Positions 8,548 through 20,064 of a stretch of DNA of 64,000 nucleotides are shown one piece after another (within the stretch, counting starts at the first letter, position 1; every line of letters starts with the position of its first letter). Origin of the DNA: Sipunculus nudus (Eukaryota; Annelida; Sipuncula; Golfingiida; Sipunculidae); the NCBI GenBank assembly GCA_026874595.1, contig CM049312.1, forward strand, positions 49,047,429-49,111,428. The letters are read 5' to 3'. The translations under genes and the position numbers were made by a program. The notes beneath the pieces are model-generated. The model saw only the letters and a list, made by a program, of their open reading frames with translations, had not been told where the DNA came from and made no database searches.

Positions 8548-11500
8548 ATGGCTTCAGCATTATCTATAAAATGTATTTCATTAAATGTGCGTGGACTTCA
8601 ATATTACATAAAGAGAAAAAAGCTGTTTTTATGGATAGAAAAAAAAAATTGATGTCATATTTTTGTAGACCCAGTTGTGGCTCTGTTGTAAACACAGAAG
8701 TCTGTGTTTACAACAGAGCCACAACTGGGTCTTATATTCTTGCAGGAAACCTATTGTACTGTTAGTAATTCTAAAATTATAACGTCAGGGTGGCTAGGAA
8801 ATTTTTATTCTTACACTGATAGCTCCCACAGCAGAGGAATGGCTATCTTTATTAATAAAGACTTCGATTGTAATATTTTAAATACTGTCCAAGATGAGAA
8901 AGGCAGATTAGTTATGATTAATTTGAAAGTTTTTAATACAATATACTCATTAGTTTCACTGTATGCTCCAAACAAAATACACTGTAGGAAAGATTTTTTA
9001 TAGTTACACTGTTAGATGGGTAAAACAACATACACAGAATGAAAATACTTTGTGTATTGCAGGAGATTTTAACAGTTACCTTCTTACTTGTGACAGAACA
9101 GGACCATATGTAGACCAAGGAAAGGATAGTAGAGCTTTTTTAGAGTTTATTGAAGACCTTAGGTTGCATGATGTTTTTCAGGTTAAATTTGGAAATGATG
9201 CAAATGATTATACTTATAAACGTGGAAGTGATTATAAAAGTAGAATTGACTATATGCTTTTCAGTCTACTATACACTGTCAAGAATTATAAAAGTGTGTA
9301 ATTAGTAAGTGGAACTAGAACAAACACTATACCAGACCTCAAGGCTATTTATGTGGAAATTCAAAGAAGAGATACCTGTAGAGGTCCTAATTATTGGAAA
9401 TTTAATGTTAGCCTTTTAGAAAATGCGCAATATGTCAAGGAGATGGAAATATTTTTAATTAAAGAACAAACCAACTTTGAAAAAAAAGTATATAAAAAAG
9501 TTATTTTTGCGGAGCATCTGAAAAATAAAATTAAATATTTTACAATAAAAACCAAACAGCTAAGTCTGTTTTATTTGAAAAAGAAGATCAAGCTAAAGTG
9601 CTAAAGGGATTACCTGTGACTGAGGAAAGAAACTTAGCTATTAAAGAAATACAAGTTGAAATTGATAATATATATAATGAAAGAGCTGAGGGTACAAAAG
9701 TTCGTTCCCGTGTTAAGTGGTGGGAATTTGGAGAAAAAAGTACCAGTTATTTTTTTAATATTAGAATCACAAAGGCAGACTGCAAATGTCATATCAGAAC
9801 TTGAAGTTAATGGGAAAATAGACAATAGTAACAATTGTATTCTTAAGAAAATATGTGATTATTATGAAAGCCTATACTCATCAGATTTTATAAGTAAGCA
9901 TGAAGTATCTTCCTACCTGAATAAAATTACAATGGAAATTCACTTTCGGACAGAGATAAAAGATCTTGCGAAGATCAAATCTCTGAAAAGGAATGTGACC
10001 TTGTAGTATCTAAACTTAAAAAAAAATAAAAATCCTGGATTAGATGGTTTAAGTCAGGAATTTTACACATGTTTTTGGCCTTTTCTTTGAAAATACTATT
10101 GTTCCATGATAAATGAGACATTTGAGGCTGGAGAAATGTGTAATTAGATGAAAAGGGCTGTAGTTTCTCTTCTATTTAAAAAAAGTGATAAAAAACAACT
10201 TACGAACTATAGACCCATTAGTATTACCAATACAGATTATAAAATTCTGGCATTTGTACTCGTTAACCGATTGCAAAAAGTTATAAGTCAAATTATCCCT
10301 TCCGATAAAATAGCCTACATAAAGGGCCGTTACATAGGCAATAACTGCCGATATGTATTAGATTTTTTTAAAATACTGTAAGGATAACACTAAAAGTGCA
10401 GTAATCTGTTTCCTGGATTATACAAAAGCTTAAATCATGATTTTTTTGTTAAAATGTATGGCAAAGTTCAACTTCGGAACACATTTCACGAAATGGCTGA
10501 AGATCTTGTAAAACAAACCAACCTTTGTTGTTAAAAATAATGGATGGTTAACTTAACCAATGGAAATGAAACGAGGGATAAGACAAGGATGCCCTATTTC
10601 AGCAATGGTTTTTATATTAGCAACTGAAATTTTACATAGTAATATTAAGAGATGTCAGAATATTTCAACAATAAAACTGAAAAATGGAGAGACATGCTCA
10701 TCAATGATTCAATATGCTGATGATGCCGCACTGTTGTTAGATGGTAAGGACTCTCTTAATAATACCCTCAACATTATTTCTCAGTTTAGTGTAGTCTCAG
10801 GACTAAAATTAAATAGGTCCAAATGTGAGACAATTATCCTAGGGCCACTACAGTCTGAGATTTACAAAAATGAACATATTTGTGGTATTAAAATTGTGAA
10901 AAATTATGTAAAATATTTAGGGATACATGTTGGTAATGATTTAGAATCATGTTACCCTATTCATTGGAAGGAAAAAATGAAAAAGATTGATTTGTTACTT
11001 AGCAGCTGGAAGCAAAGACATTTATCCTTGAAGGGCAAAATAACAATATTGAAAACACTAGCGCTTCCGAATATTACTTTGTCATTAACATTACTACCGG
11101 TGCAGAAAGATATTGTCAGCAAATTAAAGAAGATGTTTTTCAAGTTTATATGGAAATCAAAAGATAGAATTAAAAGGGATACACTGATTGGCAGTTATAG
11201 TGAAGGAGGACTTCAAATGATAGATGTTATACTGTATGAAAAGGCACTTAAGTCTTCTTGGATTAAAAGAATCCTTGGACAAAAGAGTTCCGTGAATTCT
11301 ATAGGCCAGTATTACTTTAACAGTATCTTTAAAAAATAATGCTCCTGTTAAATGGAATGTACGAAGTAAAATGTCTTAAAATTTTGAAAAATATCCCAGT
11401 TTTCTATAAAGATGTTTTGTGTGACTTTGTCAATATTGTGGACAAGATCCACATTACAAAAATAAGTAGACAACAGTTATTGAGAGAACAAATCTGGTTT

Positions 11501-12388
11501 AATAAGAAATGTACATTTAAAGGGCAGTGTTTACACTTTAACAGCTGGATTGATAGTGGAATCATGTTTATAAATGACTTATTTGATCGTGATGAAAGTT
11601 TCATCACAGAAAGAGATGTATATGAACGTTTGAAAATAAGAAGAAATTGGATATGTGAATATAATATAATTAAAAAAGTAATAGGAAAGTTCGAAGAATT
11701 GTTTAAAGATATTGATATATCATATGGACAGGTGAAGGTAAACAAACAATTTCTTATTAATGGTAACACCGTATGCATTGAAAAACTTAGCACTAGGCTT
11801 TTTCATAAAGCGAATGTGTGTAGACAATTTTGTGAGCCAGTTTCAAAGAAATACTGGTAAAAAAAAATTCAACTTTAACTATGGTAATTTTTTTTCCAAA
11901 AACTGTATATACAAAAAATTCAAAAAGAGCCTATTGCCAAGTTATCTAAATTTAATTATAAGATATTGCATAATATCCTTGTAACCAATGCGAGTGTACA
12001 TAAATGGGATCAGAGTATCTCCAAACACTGCAGTGTGAAATATGTCAAGTAATAGAAGACAGTGAACATATTATTTACACTTGTAAAATAGTAAAGCCAA
12101 TATGGCGAATGTTTGAACATGTTTTCCACTGTAAACTCATTGTGTTGGGCTACAATTTTGGGAATGATAATACAAATAACATTGAAGAATGTATAGCAAC
12201 AATAGCATGGTTTATATACATGCAACTACAAGATCAAATGTAAAATGAAAAATATAACAGCAACAAAGGAGGGATTAATATCATGTATGAAATATGATTT
12301 GAAGTGCTACATGAAATTTATGCACATTAAGCGTCGTCAGATGAAATTAAAGAAGATGAAAACCTTTATAGAAATGCTATATATATGA
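8548..12388 (+). pseudogene. LINE A ORF2: endonuclease and reverse transcriptase
   Basis: The start ATG lies in the same frame as ORF1, three bases after its stop. The endonuclease runs to about 9300 (NVRGL at start, FLQETYC after the hairpin insert, GDFNSYL, SRIDYML). Fingers and palm follow: NYRPISITNTDYK (about 10205), GIRQGCP (about 10578), QYADDAALLL (about 10710-10740). The C-terminal zinc-like CEICQVIEDSEHIIYTC is near 12035-12085. Frameshifts occur near 9000, 9600, 10010 and 11340 onward, with stops near 9299 and 10552. A 68-bp hairpin interrupts the endonuclease. The right-arm copy keeps only the part before the GIRQGCP block. Confidence 0.85.
8666..8733. mobile_element. 68-bp perfect hairpin insertion in LINE A endonuclease (left)
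   Basis: Two 32-bp perfectly complementary arms (AGACCCAGTTGTGG...) surround a 2-base loop. The flanks are ATATTTTTG (8657-8665) and ATATTCTTG (8734-8742), one mismatch from a 9-bp direct repeat; the right-arm copy has the perfect 9-bp repeat. Without the insert and one repeat, the flanking codons read continuously into VIFLQET, the expected endonuclease motif. It is therefore a genuine insertion, of a minimal foldback or MITE type; 9-bp duplications are typical of Mutator-like transposition. Confidence 0.9.
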
Positions 12389-12527
12389 ATGATGAACTTT
12401 TGCTTTTGTATTTTTCTGGTAGATTCTGGTAGATTCCAGTTGCATATTTCAACTTCATATCAATATACATAGCACCTACCTGCCGGATGCTATGTAAACT
12501 GTAAATGGCAGAAGTTCTGGAATAAAC

Positions 12528-12531
<4 letters not shown>

Positions 12532-12576
<45 letters not shown>
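12532..12576. repeat. (TA)n tract at LINE A 3' end
   Basis: Uninterrupted TA dinucleotides follow the last LINE A sequence and a putative poly(A) signal. Microsatellite tails are common at LINE 3' ends, so this is read as the element tail, possibly expanded by slippage. Confidence 0.8.
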
Positions 12577-12580
<4 letters not shown>

Positions 12581-12588
12581 CGGTACAG

Positions 12589-12990
12589 AGGTTTTCTATG
12601 ACGCTGTTTAAACAGCTGCAAAAACTCGTCTTCACAAACATTAGATATATTATGCATAAATAATGCATTTCCCCAGCAAAATACATATTTTTCATGAGAC
12701 ACGCTCATGATTGCATTGACGACGGCCAGCATTGTGACGGGCGATAATAACATAAATTCTTTTTGTTCAGAAGTACCTAATATGATCGCTCAATTATATA
12801 TTTGTTTCAGTTATTTTAATTTTTAATGAAATTCCTCTCATTTTATATGATTACTCACCTTTCCTCATTTAAATGATCAATCAATCTGAAGCTTTATAAA
12901 TCGTCCCGTATTTCTCTCCCTCCTTAATTTCTCTCTCTCTCTCTCTCTCTCTCTCTGGTTTCATATTAAATGACGTTCTATTTCTCTCAT
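12589..12990. repeat. Long inverted repeat inside spacer, left partner
   Basis: The sequence ggttttctatgacgctg...aacagctgcaaaaactc and the following AT-rich stretch match the reverse complement of 19800-20047 with moderate divergence. The pair encloses about 7 kb including both GTATCCCC-ended elements, so it may mark the ends of one larger composite element. A (CT)n tract lies at 12924-12956. Confidence 0.6.
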
Positions 12991-13030
12991 GTTATATAAC
13001 TAGACATTTCTTGGCACCGCAGGTGCAAGA

Positions 13031-15212
13031 GTATCCCCAGACATAGTAGCCCCTCCCCCTTTAAGAATAGGCCCCCATTTTAAGCAGCATATACTGACAC
13101 TTGGCAAGCAATTATTGTTTCTTCCATCTATCAATCCACAACTTTTTTTAACATGTTGGTCCTGTGACCTTGACCTTTAACCTCATGACCCCAAAATCAA
13201 ATGGGGTCTTGCTTTTTCAATGGGACATATATGAGTCAAGTTTGAAATCTATACTTCAATAAAAGCAGGAATTATCATCCAGAAACTAATTTTTTGACAG
13301 ATGGCTCCTGTGGCCTTGACCTTTGACCTTGTGATCCCAAAATTGATATTGATCATCCACAATAAATCAATAGAGGTCAAGATTTATTGATGGGCCATAT
13401 ACAAGTCAGGTTTGAAATCCATATATTAATCCAAGCTTGAATTATCAACTCGGGAACTAATTTTTGGACAGATGGCTCCTGTGACCTTCACCTTTGACCT
13501 TGTGACCTCACAATTGACAGGCGTCTTCCTCTATTGGCAGGGGAACTGTATGTGCAAGATGAAATGTCTGAGATGAAATGTTTGGCTGAAAATGCATCCA
13601 CAATCCTTTTAAAGATGTGTCCTGTGACCTTGACCTTTGACCTCATGACCCAAAATCAATTCGGGTCTTGCTTTTCCAATGGGACATATACAAGTCAAGT
13701 TTGAAATCTTTACATTAATAAAAGCAAGAATTATCATCCAGAAACTAATTTTTGGACAGATGGCTCCTGTGACCTTCACCTTTGACCTTGTGACTTCAAA
13801 ATTGATAGGGTTCTTCCTGTCTTTGCAGGTGAACTATATGTGCAAGATGAAAGATCTGAGATGAAAGGTTTGGCTGAAAGTGCATCCACATCTTTTTAAA
13901 GATGTGTCCTGTGACCTTGACCTTTGACCTCATGACCCCAAAATCGATTCGGGTCTTGCTTTTCCAATGGGTCATATACAAGTCAAGTTTGAAATCCATA
14001 CATCAATAAAAGCAGGAATTATCATCCAGAAACAAATTTTTGGACAGATGGCTCCTGTGGCCTTGACCTTTGACCGTCCTTGTGACCCCAAAATTTATAT
14101 GGATCATCCACTATTGGCAAGTGAGCTATATATTCAAGATGGAAGACCTGGGATGAAAGTTTGGCTTAAAATGCATCCACAGTATCTTTTAAGATGAGAG
14201 TCCAGTGACCTTGACCTTTGACCTCATGACCCTAGAACCTATAGGGTTCTTACTTTAGTGGTGGGCCATACATAAGTCACGTTTGAAATCCATATGGCTA
14301 TCAACACTGGAGATATCATAAAAGGTGTGTGATTTTCACCAAATATGGACACAGTAAAGGTCAAGGCCACTCTCATGGTAAAGGTCATGACCCAAATGTA
14401 AATAGACCTCATCCCATAACACCATCTCTCTACATGTGCATAATATGAAAGAAATCTGTCCATTAGTTTTTGACTTATAATGCTTGAAGTACTGTAAGGT
14501 GGCAATTATGGGGGTATTAAACGGCGTAAAAACAACAAAAAAAAGGATAACAGGTGGCGCCATCTGTTTCCGGTACATGACATTACTATCCAAGATCTTC
14601 AGTCAAGTTGATTTTTGAACCAATCCATGCATCCCTTATTGAGATAGTAATGATTTTGTGTGATTTTCACCATATATGGCAATATTCAAGGTCAAAGCCA
14701 CTCCCATAGGAAAGGTCATAACCCCAATTTAAATAAACATCATCCTATAACCCATATCTATGTATATGCATAATATAAAAGAAATCTGTCCATTTGTTTT
14801 TGACTTATAATGCTCACAGTACTGTCAAGTGGCAATTTTGGGGGTATTAAACGGCACGAAAACAAGTCAAGAATAATAGGTGGCGCCACCAGTTTCTGGA
14901 ACATGACAACCCTATCCATGATCTTCCATCAACTTGATTTTGGGATCAATCCATGCAAGATTTCTTGAGATATTTAAAAATTTGTGTGATTTTCCCCAAA
15001 ATTGGACCCATTCAAGGTCAAGGAAACTCTCCTAGAAAAGGTCATGACCTCATTTTAAATAGGCGTCGTCCTCTCACCCATATCTATACATATACCAAGT
15101 TTAGTAAAGATCCGTGAAATATTTTTTGAGTTATCGCGCCAACAAGATTTATATGCGGCGGCGGCGGGACCGGTATGAAAACATAGTATCCCCCGACTTT
15201 GTCTGGGGATAC
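13031..15212. mobile_element. GTATCCCC-ended non-autonomous element, copy 1
   Basis: Starts GTATCCCCAGACATAGTAG and ends TGTCTGGGGATAC, giving 13-bp terminal inverted repeats. The interior has about 3.5 units of a 288-bp tandem repeat (to about 14200), then about 330-bp tandem modules ending in ggcggcggcgggaccgg. No transposase ORF. Short ORFs such as MGHIQVKFEIHTS... recur only because the unit recurs (288 is divisible by three). The preceding ggcaccgcaggtgc sequence is shared by both copies and may belong to the element. Confidence 0.75.
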
Positions 15213-15282
15213 AATAACTCGCACTCTCTCTTATTGATGTATTGAAATATTCTATCAATTGGAAACGAAATTAATAACCCCT

Positions 15283-15285
<3 letters not shown>

Positions 15286-15336
<51 letters not shown>
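15286..15336. repeat. (CT)n microsatellite
   Basis: Long CT run between the two GTATCCCC-ended elements. Similar runs sit before copy 1 (12924-12956) and after copy 2 (18338-18384), so it marks the edge of the duplicated unit. Confidence 0.95.
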
Positions 15337-15589
15337 GTGTTTTCATTTATTCCTCTATTCCCATCATATTATATAATTACTCGCTCTCTTATGTGTGTAT
15401 TTAAACTAGACATTTCTTGGCACCGCAGGTGCCAGAGTATCCCCAGACATAGTAGCCCCCCCCCCCCCTTTAAGAATAGACCCCCATTTTTAGCAGCATA
15501 TACTGACACTTGGCATATTTATTGTTTCTTCCATCTAACAATCCACAATCTTGTTGAAGATGTTGGTCCTGTGACCTTGATCTGTCCTG

Positions 15590-17620
15590 TGACCTTGACC
15601 TTTGACCTCATGACCCCAAAATCAATTCGGGTCTTGCTTTTCCAATGGGACATATGCAAGTCAAGTTTGAAATCTATACATCAATAAAGCAGGAATTATC
15701 ATCCAGAAACTAATTTTTGGACAGATGGCTCCTGTGACCTTCACCTTTGACCTTGTGACCTCAAAATTGATAGGGTTCTTCCTCTTTTGGCAGGTGAACT
15801 ATATGTGCAAGATGAAAGATCCTAGATGAAATGTTTGGCTGAAAATGCATCCACATCTTTTTAAAGATGTGTCCTGTGACCTTGACCTTTGACCTCATGA
15901 CCCCAAAATCAATCTGGGTCTTGCTTTTCCAATGGGACATAAACAAATCAAGTTTGAAATCCATACATCAATAAAAGCAGGAATTATCATCCAGAAACTA
16001 ATTTTTGGACAGATAACTCCTGTGACCTTCACCTTTGACCTTGTGACCTCAAAATTGATAGGGGTCTTCCACTCTTGGCAGGTAAACTATATATGCAAGA
16101 TGAAAGATCTGAGATGAATTGTTTGGCTGAAAATGCATCCAAAATCTTTTTAAAGAGGTTTCCTGTGACTTTAACCTTTGACCTCATGACCACAAAATCA
16201 ATTCGGGTCTTGCTTTTCCAATGGGTCAAATACAAGTCAAGTTTGAAATCCATACATCAATAAAGCAGGAATTATCTTCCAGAAACTAATTTTTGGACAG
16301 ATGGCTCCTGTGACCTTCACCTTTGACCTTGTGACCTAAAAATTGATAGGGTTCTTCCTCTCTTGGCAGGTGAACTATATGTGCAAGATGAAGATCCTAG
16401 ATGAAATGTTTGGATGAAAATGCATCCACATCTTTTTGAAGATGTGTCCTGTGACCTTGACCTTTGACCTCATGACCCCAAAATCAATCTGGGTCTTGCT
16501 TTTCCAATGGGACATAAACAAGTCAAGTTTGAAATCCATACATCAATAAAAGCAGGAATTATCATCCAGAAACTAATTTTTGGAAAGATGGCTCCTGTGA
16601 CCTTCACCTTTGACCTTGTGACCTCAAAATTGATAGGGGTCTTCCACTCTTGGCAGGTAAACTATATGTGCAAGATAAAAGATCTAAGATGAATTGTTTG
16701 GCTGAAAATGCATCCACAATCTTTTTAAAGAGGTTTCCTGTGTCTTTAACCTTTGACCTCATGACCCCAAAATCGATTCGGGTCTTGCTTTTCAAATGGG
16801 TCAAATACAAGTCAAGTTTGAAATCCATACATCAATAAAAGAAGGAATTATCATCCAGAAACTAATTTTTGGACAGATGGCTCCTGTGACCTTCACCTTT
16901 GACCTTGTGACCTCAAAATTGATAGGGTTCTTCCTCTCTTGGCAGGTGAACTATATGTGCAAGATGAAAGATCCTAGATGAAATGTTTGGCTGAAAATGC
17001 ATCCACATCTTTTTAAAGATGTGTCCTGTGACCTTGACCTTTGACCTCATGACCCCAAAATCGATTCGGGTCTTGCTTTTCCAATGGGACATATACAAGT
17101 CAAGTTTAAAATCCATACATCAATAAAAGAAGGAATTATCATCCAGAAACTAATTTTTGGACAGATGGCTCCTGTGACCTTCACCTTTGACCTTGTGACC
17201 TCAAAATTGATAGGGTTCTTCCTCTCTGGGCAGGTGAACTATATGTGCAAGATGAAACATCTGAGATGAAACGTTTGGCTGAAAATGCATTCACAATCTT
17301 TTTAAAGATGTGTCCTGTGACCTTGACCTTTGACCTCATGACCCCAAAATCAATTTGGGTCTTGCTTTTCCAATGGGACATATACAAGTAAAGTTTGAAA
17401 TCCATACATCAATAAAAGCAGGAATTATCATCCAGAAACTAATTTTTGGACAGATGGCTCCTGTGGCCTTGACCTTTGACCTTGTGACCCCAAAATTTAT
17501 ATGGATCATCCACTATTGGCAAGTGAGCTATATATTCAAGATGAAAGACCCAGGATGAAAGTTTGGCTTAAAATGCATCCACAGTATCTTTTAAAATGCC
17601 AGTCCATTGACCTTGACCTT
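15590..17620. repeat. 288-bp tandem array with nuclear-receptor half-sites
   Basis: Equivalent positions recur at 16507, 16796 and 17084 (steps of 288-289). Each unit contains TGACCTTGACCTTTGACCT and, about half a unit later, TTCACCTTTGACCTTGTGACC. On the other strand the first reads AGGTCAAAGGTCAAGGTCA: a perfect DR1 (AGGTCA-A-AGGTCA) overlapping an extended TCAAGGTCA half-site. The same array in shorter form occupies 13150-14200, and inverted relatives lie at 33300-33960 and 43730-44330. Confidence 0.85.
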
Positions 17621-18225
17621 TGACCTCATGACCCTAGAACCTATAGGGTTCTTACTTTAGTGGTGGGCCATACATAAGTCATGTTTGAAATCCATATGGC
17701 TATCAACACTGGAGATATCATAAGAGGTGTGTGATTTTCACCATATATGGCAATATTCAAGGTCAAGGCCACTATTATAAGAAAGGTCATGACCCCAGTT
17801 TAAATAAACATCATCCAATAACCCATACCTATGTATATGCATAATATAAAAGAAATCTGTCCATTAGTTTTTGACTTATAATGCTCCTAGTACTGTAAGG
17901 TGGCAATTTCGGGGGTATTAAACGGCAAGAAAACAAGTAAAGAATAAAAGGTGGCGCCACCAGTTTCTGGAACATGACAACCCTATCCATGATCTTCCAT
18001 CAACTTGATTTTGGGATAAATCCATGCAAGATTTCTTGAGATATTAAAGAATTTGTGTGATTTTCCCCAAAATTGGACCTATTCAATGTCAAGGACACTC
18101 TCCTAGTAAAGGTCATGACCTCATTTTAAATAGGCGTCGTCCTCTTACCCATATCTATACATATACCAAGTTTGGTAAAGTTCCGTGAAATATTTTTTGG
18201 GTTATCGCGCCAACAAGATTCATAT

Positions 18226-18252
18226 GCGGCGGCGGCGGCGGCGGCGGCGGCG
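18226..18252. repeat. (CGG)n trinucleotide tract
   Basis: About nine CGG units just inside the right end of element copy 2. Copy 1 has about four at the matching place (near 15156), so the tract has expanded or contracted. Confidence 0.9.
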
Positions 18253-18335
18253 GGACCGGTATGAAAACATAGTATCCCCCGACTTTGTCTGGGGATACAA
18301 TGATTACTGAATCGGACACCGAATTAATCACCCTT

Positions 18336-18389
<54 letters not shown>

Positions 18390-18570
18390 CATAATTAAAT
18401 GATCGTGACAGACGATAATACCAGATTTTTTTTCCAAAGTACTCAATATGAAATATTTATCTCTCTCTCTCACACTCTCTCTGGCTTTTTTTTAATGATC
18501 GCTCAATCAGATATTTATTTCAATTACTATAATTTAATGATTATTTTAATTAAATTCTTCTCATCTTATT

Positions 18571-19700
18571 CGTTGTGATCCATTCATGTACATGTACAAT
18601 AATAGAGAATATAATAGAAAACGATTTTTCAAATTTTAATTCAACAATAAATTTCAAATTCTAATTTTTTCGATTTAGAAGAATGGATCAAATATATTAG
18701 TCCTTGCAGTCGGTGAAACGATGACGATTATAAATGTTTTAATCGCTTGTGAGAAGAGAAAATGTTCAGAATGTGACAGGCAATCCAAGTCACATGGTAG
18801 ATTTAATATCGTTAAAAAATGTATTCGCCTAGTTGTGATCCATTCATGCACATGTACAACAATAGAGAATATAACTGAAATTCTACCTCACTTATGTATA
18901 AGGCGCTAATATAACCTGTAATTTCACATATGTAAGAATAAATTAGAAATATTATTAGTATAGTCCTTCCATTCGTTGAAAAGATACCGACAAAAACGAT
19001 TTTTAACAAATTTTAATTCAACAATAAATTTCCAATTCTAATTTTACATTTAGAAGAATACAATAAATATATATATATAAGTCCTTGCAGTCGGTGAAAC
19101 GATGACGATGAAAAATGTCTAGTCGCTTGTGAGAAGAAAAATCTAAGTATATTTAATATCGTTCAAAAATGTATTCGACGATTTATTTTAACAGTTATAA
19201 CAGTTGTGATCCATTCATGCACATGTATACATATATAAACAGTGCATACAAATATATACTTTATATATGTGTACAATAATAGTGGATACAATTGACTATC
19301 TAACTCACTTATATATGAGGCGCTAATATAATATGTAATTTCACATATATGAGAATTAATTAGAATTATTATTAGTATAGTCCTTCCGTTCGGTGAAAGA
19401 TACCGACAAAAACGGTTTTTTAACTAACGTTAATTCAGCAATAAATTTCTCATTCTAATTTTACATGTACAAGAATATATCAAATATATTAGTCCTTGCG
19501 GTCGGTGAAACGATAACAATGAAAAATGTCTTGTCGCTTGTGAGAAGAAAAAAAACAAGTATCTTTGATATCGTTCAAAAATGTATTTGCCGATAATTTT
19601 TCATGTTTTGACAGTTGTGATTCATTACAAATGCACATGTAAACATATATAAACAGTGCATACAAATATATACTTTATATATGTACAATTGTGTAACGGT
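18571..19700. repeat. Irregular AT-rich tandem repeats, 260-410 bp spacing
   Basis: The phrase gtgatccattcatg(c/t)acatgta recurs near 18575, 18836, 19206 and 19617. Between copies, blocks such as ttttaattcaacaataaattt and gtccttgcagtcggtgaaacgatgac recur in order with length changes. No coding content recognised. The intervening 18300-18570 holds (CT)n runs and AT-rich sequence. Confidence 0.7.
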
Positions 19701-19799
19701 TATTTTAGTTTCGATCTTTCACAAACATGCAGTTTAAGTAATTTCAAAGTAAATATAAGATCATACAAGGGGCGTATATTTAAACAATCATTTTATTAT

Positions 19800-20047
19800 T
19801 GTCATTGAAATGAATATTGATTGATCGATCATATAAAATGAAACCACAGGAAGAAAAAGAGAGAAAATGGGGGACGATTGATTAAGTTTCAGATTTATTG
19901 ATCATTAAAATGAGGAAAAGTGAGTAATTCTATAAAATGAAAGGCTCATTTAAAATTATCATTTAATTATTATAATTGAAATAAATATCTGATGAAATTG
20001 AGTTTTTGCAGCTGTTTAAAAAGCGTCATAGGAAACCTCCCGTGTCG
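19800..20047. repeat. Long inverted repeat inside spacer, right partner
   Basis: Reverse complement of about 12590-12960, ending gagtttttgcagctgtttaaaaagcgtcataggaaacctccc. It is diverged from the left partner by substitutions and small indels. Confidence 0.6.
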
Positions 20048-20064
20048 CTAATTAACTAATTAAT

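Larger units (their letters stand above)
1..10555. repeat. Left arm of giant inverted duplication
   Basis: Read on the opposite strand, this segment matches 22592-33043 element by element: terminal exon, 160-bp hairpin, CTTGTGT cluster, promoter-like block, Jockey/CR1-like LINE, foldback element and LINE A 5' part. Paired coordinates sum to about 33044 at the outside and 33147 at the inside. Most of the drift comes from a 113-114 bp deletion in the right foldback copy. The match stops inside LINE A ORF2 at 10555, just after a shared ggatggttaactta. The left arm reaches base 1, so its true outer end is not visible. Insertions with target duplications occur in both arms, so they predate the duplication. 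Confidence 0.95.
7009..12576 (+). mobile_element. LINE A, near full-length two-ORF non-LTR retrotransposon
   Basis: Contains a 5' leader, ORF1 (7251-8544), ORF2 (8548-12388), a poly(A)-signal-like AATAAA (12521-12526) and a terminal (TA)n tract. ORF2 has an apurinic-type endonuclease (NVRGL, GDFN, SRIDYML) and reverse transcriptase (GIRQGCP, QYADDAALLL), in the order seen in L1/Tx1-type LINEs. The first half lies in the left palindrome arm and the second half in the spacer; the arm border falls inside ORF2. Multiple frameshifts make it non-autonomous today. The 5' end is set only by the edge of the neighbouring repeat. Confidence 0.85.
15437..18298. mobile_element. GTATCCCC-ended non-autonomous element, copy 2
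   Basis: Same ends and order of modules as copy 1, but about 680 bp longer because it holds about seven 288-bp units (15590-17620) and one fewer of the about 330-bp modules. Copies 1 and 2 lie in direct orientation, separated by a (CT)n tract, which suggests tandem duplication of the element together with its flanks. No coding capacity. Confidence 0.75.

Noticed and set aside
12366-12753. Minus-strand ORFs containing an Ile-Tyr run
   Set aside because: The run is a translation of the (TA)n tail of LINE A, and the rest is antisense to LINE A 3' sequence.
13679-17558. Repeated 61-76 codon ORFs (MGHIQVKFEI-type and MDFKLDLYM-type)
   Set aside because: Both strands show them once per 288-bp unit with no codon-level conservation visible. 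They are by-products of the tandem repeat.
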